Assembly: GCA_934613165.1 (NCBI GenBank)
Contig: CAKTSW010000043.1
Location: 1-8,393 of the forward strand
DNA from: an uncultured Ellagibacter sp.
GTDB taxonomy: Bacteria; Actinomycetota; Coriobacteriia; Coriobacteriales; Eggerthellaceae
Direction: 5' to 3'
Length of the DNA: 8,393 bases
Under the pieces are notes generated by a model, which was not told the DNA's origin, searched no databases, and saw only the letters and a list, made by a program, of their open reading frames with translations. Below, piece by piece: positions 5,858 through 8,393 of this stretch; within the stretch, counting starts at the first letter, position 1, and each line of letters opens with the position of its first letter. Both the position numbers and the translations under genes were made by a program.

Positions 5858-7855
5858 TTACTGCAGGTCGAGCTGGTCGAGGTATTCCCGGCCGTGCTCG
5901 GCGATATGGCGTTTGCGGCCGGCTTCGTCGTTGCCGAGCAGCAGGTTGAACATGGCCTCCATCTTCGCCACGTCCTCGGGCTCCACCTTTATAAGGCGTC
6001 GCGTCTCCGGGTTCATGGTGGTGAGCCACATCATGTCCGGGTCGTTCTCGCCAAGACCTTTCGAGCGGTTGATGGAGCACTTCTGCCCGTCGATTTCCTT
6101 TAAGATGTTGTTCTTTTCCAGCTCGGTGTAGGCGAAGTACGTCTTTTCCTTGCAGTTGATCTCGTACAAGGGCGACTCGGCGATGTAGACGTAGCCCTCG
6201 CGGATGAGCGTGGGCACCAGCCGGTAGAGCATGGTCAGGATGAGCGTGCGGATATGGTAGCCGTCGACGTCGGCATCGGTGCAGATGATGACCTTGCTCC
6301 AGTTCAGGTTGTCCAAATCGAACGTGCCCAGGTTCTTCATGCGCCGGTCGTTCACTTCCACGCCGCAGCCGAGCACGCGCAGAAGGTCCATGATGATGTC
6401 GGACTTGAAGATGCGCGGGTAGTCTTCCTTCAGGCAGTTCAAGATCTTGCCGCGAACCGGCATGACGCCCTGGAACTCGGCGTCGCGCGAGGTGCGGATG
6501 GCGCCCGCTGCCGAGTCGCCCTCCACGATGTAGACCTCGCGGCGGCCTTTGTCCTTCGATCGGCAGTCGATGAACTTCTGCACGCGGTTGGCCATGTCGG
6601 TCTTCTGCTGCAGGTTCGTCTTGATGCTCTGGCGCGTTTTCTCCGCGTTCTCGCGGGAGCGCTTGTTGATGAGCACCTGCTCCATGATCTTGTCGGCGGC
6701 CTCTTTGTTCTCGATGAGGTACGTGCCGAGCTGCTCCTTGAAGAACGCCGTCATGGCCTGCTGGATGAAGCGGTTGTTGATGGCCTTCTTCGTCTGGTTC
6801 TCGTAGGATGTCTGCGTGGAGAAGCAGTTGGTCACGAGCACGAGGCAGTCCTGCACGTCCTGCCACTTGATGGAGCTTTCGTTCTTGTTGTACTTGCCCT
6901 GCTGCTTGATGTAGGCGTCGATGGCGCTCGTGAGCGCGCTGCGCGCCGCCTTCTCCGGCGAGCCGCCGTTTTCGAGCCACGACGAGTTGTGGTAGTACTC
7001 CTGCATCTGGAAGGTGCGCGAGAAGCACAAACACGCGGTGATCTTCACGTTGTAGTCGGGCAAATCGTCGCGATCGCGGCCACGGCGGTCGGCCTGGATG
7101 AAGATGGGCTCGGTGAGGTAGTCGGGGCCCACCTTTTCCGCCACGTAGTCCTCGATGCCCTTAGGGTAGCAGAACTCCTCCTCGGAGAACTCGCCCCCGT
7201 CGCCTTCGATGCGCAGGCGGAACGTGACGTTGGCGTTCACGACCGCCTGGCGGCGCATGGTCTCGCGGTACCAATCGGCTGGGATGTCGATGGAGGTGAA
7301 CACCTCCAGGTCGGGGCGCCATTTAATGGTGGTGCCGGTGCGGGTTTCGCCCGCGGGCTCGACCTGCAGCGCCTTCTTCTTGGCGCCCACCACCTTGCCC
7401 TTCTTGAAGTGCAGCTGGTACTTGCTGCCGTCGCGCCACACGGTGACGTCCATGTACTCGGAGGCGTACTGCGTGGCGCACGAGCCCAGGCCGTTCGTGC
7501 CGAGCGAGAAATCGTAGTCGCCGCCCTCGTTGTTGTTGTACTTGCCGCCCGCGTACAGCTCGCAGAACACAAGCTCCCAGTTGAAGCGCTTTTCGGTGGG
7601 GTTCCAGTCGAGCGGGCAGCCGCGGCCGTTGTCTTCCACCTGGATGGAGCCGTCGGCGAACGCGGTGAGGGTGATGAGGTTGCCGAAGCCCTGGCGCGCC
7701 TCGTCGACCGAGTTCGACAGGATCTCGAACGCGGCGTGCGCGCAGCCGTCCAAACCGTCCGATCCGAAGATGACCGCCGGGCGAAGGCGGACGCGTTCCT
7801 CGTCCTTCAGCTGGCGGATGCTGTCGTTGCCGTAGTTGACCGTGGTTTTTGCCAT
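5858..7855 (-). CDS. Type IIA DNA topoisomerase subunit B (ParE/GyrB family, divergent)
   Basis: From the ATG at 7855 the protein has 665 residues and is the ATPase partner of the downstream A subunit. The GHKL ATP site shows E44/N48/D51 in FEILSNSVDEA, D75-x-G77-x-G79 in VEDNGRG, and LGTNGLG (118-124), where canonical GyrB/ParE have GGLHGVG. The transducer QTK loop is Q354-T355-K356. The Toprim metal site is E445 in IVEGDSAAG and D527/D529/D531 in CTDADVDG. The C-terminal tail has the conserved KGLGE (599-603) and TTMNPETRRL (612-621) segments. The usual RPGMYIG near the N-terminus is RPAVIFG (25-31). The frame stays open to a GTG at 7960 (700 residues), but those 35 extra residues resemble no family N-terminus and cover a palindromic leader, so I prefer 7855 despite its weak AG-rich ribosome-binding region. 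Confidence 0.92.
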   Translation of the reverse strand: MAKTTVNYGNDSIRQLKDEERVRLRPAVIFGSDGLDGCAHAAFEILSNSVDEARQGFGNLITLTAFADGSIQVEDNGRGCPLDWNPTEKRFNWELVFCELYAGGKYNNNEGGDYDFSLGTNGLGSCATQYASEYMDVTVWRDGSKYQLHFKKGKVVGAKKKALQVEPAGETRTGTTIKWRPDLEVFTSIDIPADWYRETMRRQAVVNANVTFRLRIEGDGGEFSEEEFCYPKGIEDYVAEKVGPDYLTEPIFIQADRRGRDRDDLPDYNVKITACLCFSRTFQMQEYYHNSSWLENGGSPEKAARSALTSAIDAYIKQQGKYNKNESSIKWQDVQDCLVLVTNCFSTQTSYENQTKKAINNRFIQQAMTAFFKEQLGTYLIENKEAADKIMEQVLINKRSRENAEKTRQSIKTNLQQKTDMANRVQKFIDCRSKDKGRREVYIVEGDSAAGAIRTSRDAEFQGVMPVRGKILNCLKEDYPRIFKSDIIMDLLRVLGCGVEVNDRRMKNLGTFDLDNLNWSKVIICTDADVDGYHIRTLILTMLYRLVPTLIREGYVYIAESPLYEINCKEKTYFAYTELEKNNILKEIDGQKCSINRSKGLGENDPDMMWLTTMNPETRRLIKVEPEDVAKMEAMFNLLLGNDEAGRKRHIAEHGREYLDQLDLQ

Positions 7856-7884
7856 ACCGTTCTTTCGCTTCTTGTGATTATGCG

Positions 7885-7930
7885 GGGCATGCCCTCTTAA
7901 GGGGCCTGCATGTTCGGCCGAAATCGGCCG
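7885..7930. repeat. Palindrome cluster in the topoisomerase leader
   Basis: Two exact palindromic elements occur 30-75 bases upstream of the B-subunit ATG: GGGCATGCCC at 7885-7894, and CGGCCGA (7915-7921) with TCGGCCG (7924-7930) separated by two bases. They could be operator sites or RNA stem-loops in the 5' leader. The sequence does not say which. Confidence 0.45.
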
Positions 7931-8049
7931 GATGGTTTTCTCAGTCTTGAAACTTACCACAAGGTTTCCCGCGCGTGAACGGCATCACGGCAAAAACATC
8001 GTACACACGTTCGGTGAAAGCGGCGGATGTGCCGAGATAACCGCAAAAA

Positions 8050-8063
8050 GGGAAAATATTCCC
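8050..8063. repeat. AT-centred inverted repeat in the divergent promoter region
   Basis: GGGAA (8050-8054) and TTCCC (8059-8063) flank AATA. It lies about 28-41 bases downstream of the predicted - strand transcription start. It may be an operator half-site pair or an RNA hairpin; no known regulator is recognised. Confidence 0.35.
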
Positions 8064-8073
8064 AAAATCCCTC

Positions 8074-8102
8074 TTGCGCGACGAAGGCTTTTCCCGTATT
8101 AT
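8074..8102 (+). promoter_or_regulatory. Candidate sigma70-type promoter for the tRNA genes
   Basis: TTGCGC (8074-8079) and TATTAT (8097-8102) are separated by 17 bases. They resemble -35 and -10 hexamers and would start transcription about ten bases before tRNA-His. No other good promoter-like sequence precedes the tRNA run. Confidence 0.5.
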
Positions 8103-8106
8103 ACCA
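8098..8106 (-). promoter_or_regulatory. Candidate extended -10 promoter for the topoisomerase operon
   Basis: The - strand reads TGGTATAAT (8106 down to 8098), a perfect TATAAT with the TG-n extension. No good -35 is visible, as is common for extended -10 promoters. Transcription would start near 8091, giving a leader of about 236 bases before the B-subunit ATG. It overlaps the + strand -10 almost completely. Confidence 0.45.
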
Positions 8107-8117
8107 ACTTGCGCCAC

Positions 8118-8195
8118 GGTGGGTGTGGCCTAGTTGGTTAGGGCGCCAGATTGTGGCTCTGGAGGTCGAGGGTTCGAATCCCTTCACCCACCCCA
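8118..8195 (+). tRNA. tRNA-His (anticodon GTG)
   Basis: A full cloverleaf folds. G-1 at 8118 pairs with C73 at 8192, the tRNA-His identity element. The seven-pair acceptor GTGGGTG (8119-8125) pairs with CACCCAC (8185-8191). The D-arm stem is GCCT/GGGC, the anticodon stem CCAGA/TCTGG encloses TTGTGGC with GTG at 8153-8155, and the T-arm has GAGGG-TTCGAAT-CCCTT. The 3' CCA is encoded at 8193-8195. Confidence 0.97.
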
Positions 8196-8231
8196 GCGCG
8201 CGCACATGCACCTTTGACATATGTTTACTTT

Positions 8232-8307
8232 GGACCGTTAGCTTAGTTGGTAGAGCAGGGGACTCTTAATCCCAAGGTCCGGGGTTCGAGTCCCCGACGG
8301 TCCACCA
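8232..8307 (+). tRNA. tRNA-Lys (anticodon CTT), copy 1
   Basis: The 76-base cloverleaf has acceptor GGACCGT (8232-8238) with ACGGTCC (8297-8303), D-stem GCTT/GAGC, and anticodon loop CTCTTAA with CTT at 8265-8267. The T-arm is CGGGG-TTCGAGT-CCCCG, the discriminator is A at 8304, and CCA is encoded at 8305-8307. The base of the anticodon stem is a G27-A43 mismatch. It lies 36 bases after tRNA-His and is probably cotranscribed with it. Confidence 0.97.
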
Positions 8308-8342
8308 TTTTCAAAGATGCACCTTTGACATATGTTTACTTT

Positions 8343-8393
8343 GGACCGTTAGCTTAGTTGGTAGAGCAGGGGACTCTTAATCCCAAGGTCCGG
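8343..8393 (+). tRNA. tRNA-Lys (anticodon CTT), copy 2, cut by the window end
   Basis: The 51 visible bases are identical to the first 51 of copy 1, including the CTT anticodon at 8376-8378. The 3' quarter, with most of the T-arm and the acceptor strand, lies outside the window. The upstream flank is also identical, so this is a tandem gene duplication and not a chance match. Confidence 0.93.

Larger units (their letters stand above)
8206..8393 (+). repeat. 111-base tandem duplication carrying tRNA-Lys
   Basis: The unit at 8206-8316 (26 upstream bases, the tRNA-Lys gene, 9 downstream bases) is followed directly by a second copy from 8317. That copy is identical for all 77 bases available before the window ends. 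The base before each copy differs (C at 8205, G at 8316), which sets the left edge. The array may continue beyond the window. Confidence 0.9.

Noticed and set aside
5400..7034. 544-residue - strand frame spanning parts of both topoisomerase genes
   Set aside because: It is out of frame with both recognised subunits, very Arg/His/Pro-rich, and is best explained as a shadow of GC-biased third positions.
6254..7900. 548-residue open frame on the + strand, antisense to the topoisomerase B subunit
   Set aside because: Its composition (Val, Ala, Leu, Asp, Glu, His-rich, repetitive) is the usual mirror of a high-GC coding strand, it matches no family I recognise, and the - strand gene has complete catalytic motifs.
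7856..7960. 35-residue N-terminal extension of the topoisomerase B subunit from a GTG at 7960
   Set aside because: Family proteins begin shortly before the Y-G-x-D-S-I element, which follows the ATG at 7855; the extension has no family resemblance and overlaps leader palindromes. It is not fully excluded because the ribosome-binding site at 7855 is weak.
8214..8219. Perfect TTGACA just upstream of tRNA-Lys (repeated at 8325-8330) as a -35 box
   Set aside because: With normal spacing its -10 would fall inside the tRNA at GTTAGC, a poor match, and the TATGTT next to it has no -35 at the right distance. Cotranscription from the tRNA-His promoter is simpler.
8206..8393. tRNA-Lys duplication as an attL/attR pair of an integrated element
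   Set aside because: Integration normally duplicates only a 3' part of the tRNA; here the complete upstream flank and gene body are repeated back to back with no intervening element.

Overview
The window reads as a piece of a high-GC, anaerobic bacterial chromosome, most likely from an Eggerthellaceae-type member of the Coriobacteriia (Actinomycetota). This is inferred from base composition, the abundance of Fe-S electron-transfer proteins, and a divergent type IIA topoisomerase of a kind I recall from anaerobic gut Actinomycetota and Firmicutes. No mobile element, CRISPR array or rRNA gene is visible.

Positions 1-3391 (+ strand) look like the distal part of one operon. In order they hold the 3' end of a gene for a protein with two [4Fe-4S] clusters (1-570), a Tat-exported NapG-like protein with four clusters (606-1247), a membrane NapH-like quinol-oxidising protein (1260-2201), and an RsmB/NOP-family RNA methyltransferase homologue (2213-3391) whose ribosome-binding site overlaps the napH-like stop codon. 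The first three form a plausible quinol-to-periplasm electron conduit. The catalytic reductase or dehydrogenase they serve is not in the window and may lie upstream. The methyltransferase homologue is unusual: the motif VI cysteine that acts as nucleophile in m5C RNA methyltransferases is a serine.

Positions 3392-3511 form a 120-base convergent intergenic region with two GC-rich hairpins.

Positions 3512-7855 (- strand) encode a two-subunit type IIA DNA topoisomerase. The ParE/GyrB-type ATPase-Toprim subunit is upstream and the ParC/GyrA-type cleavage subunit downstream. They are separated by 96 bases that carry hairpins and a perfect 11-base tandem repeat. Both subunits are divergent, the A subunit has no GyrA box, and its quinolone-pocket serine is glycine. 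It is probably an accessory topo IV-like enzyme in addition to a canonical gyrase encoded elsewhere.

Positions 7856-8117 are a divergent promoter region. On the - strand an extended -10 sits almost exactly on top of the - 10 of a + strand tRNA promoter, and the topoisomerase leader is long and palindrome-rich. Positions 8118-8393 (+ strand) carry tRNA-His(GTG), tRNA-Lys(CTT) and a second, window-truncated tRNA-Lys(CTT). The Lys gene and its flank are tandemly duplicated with a 111-base period.
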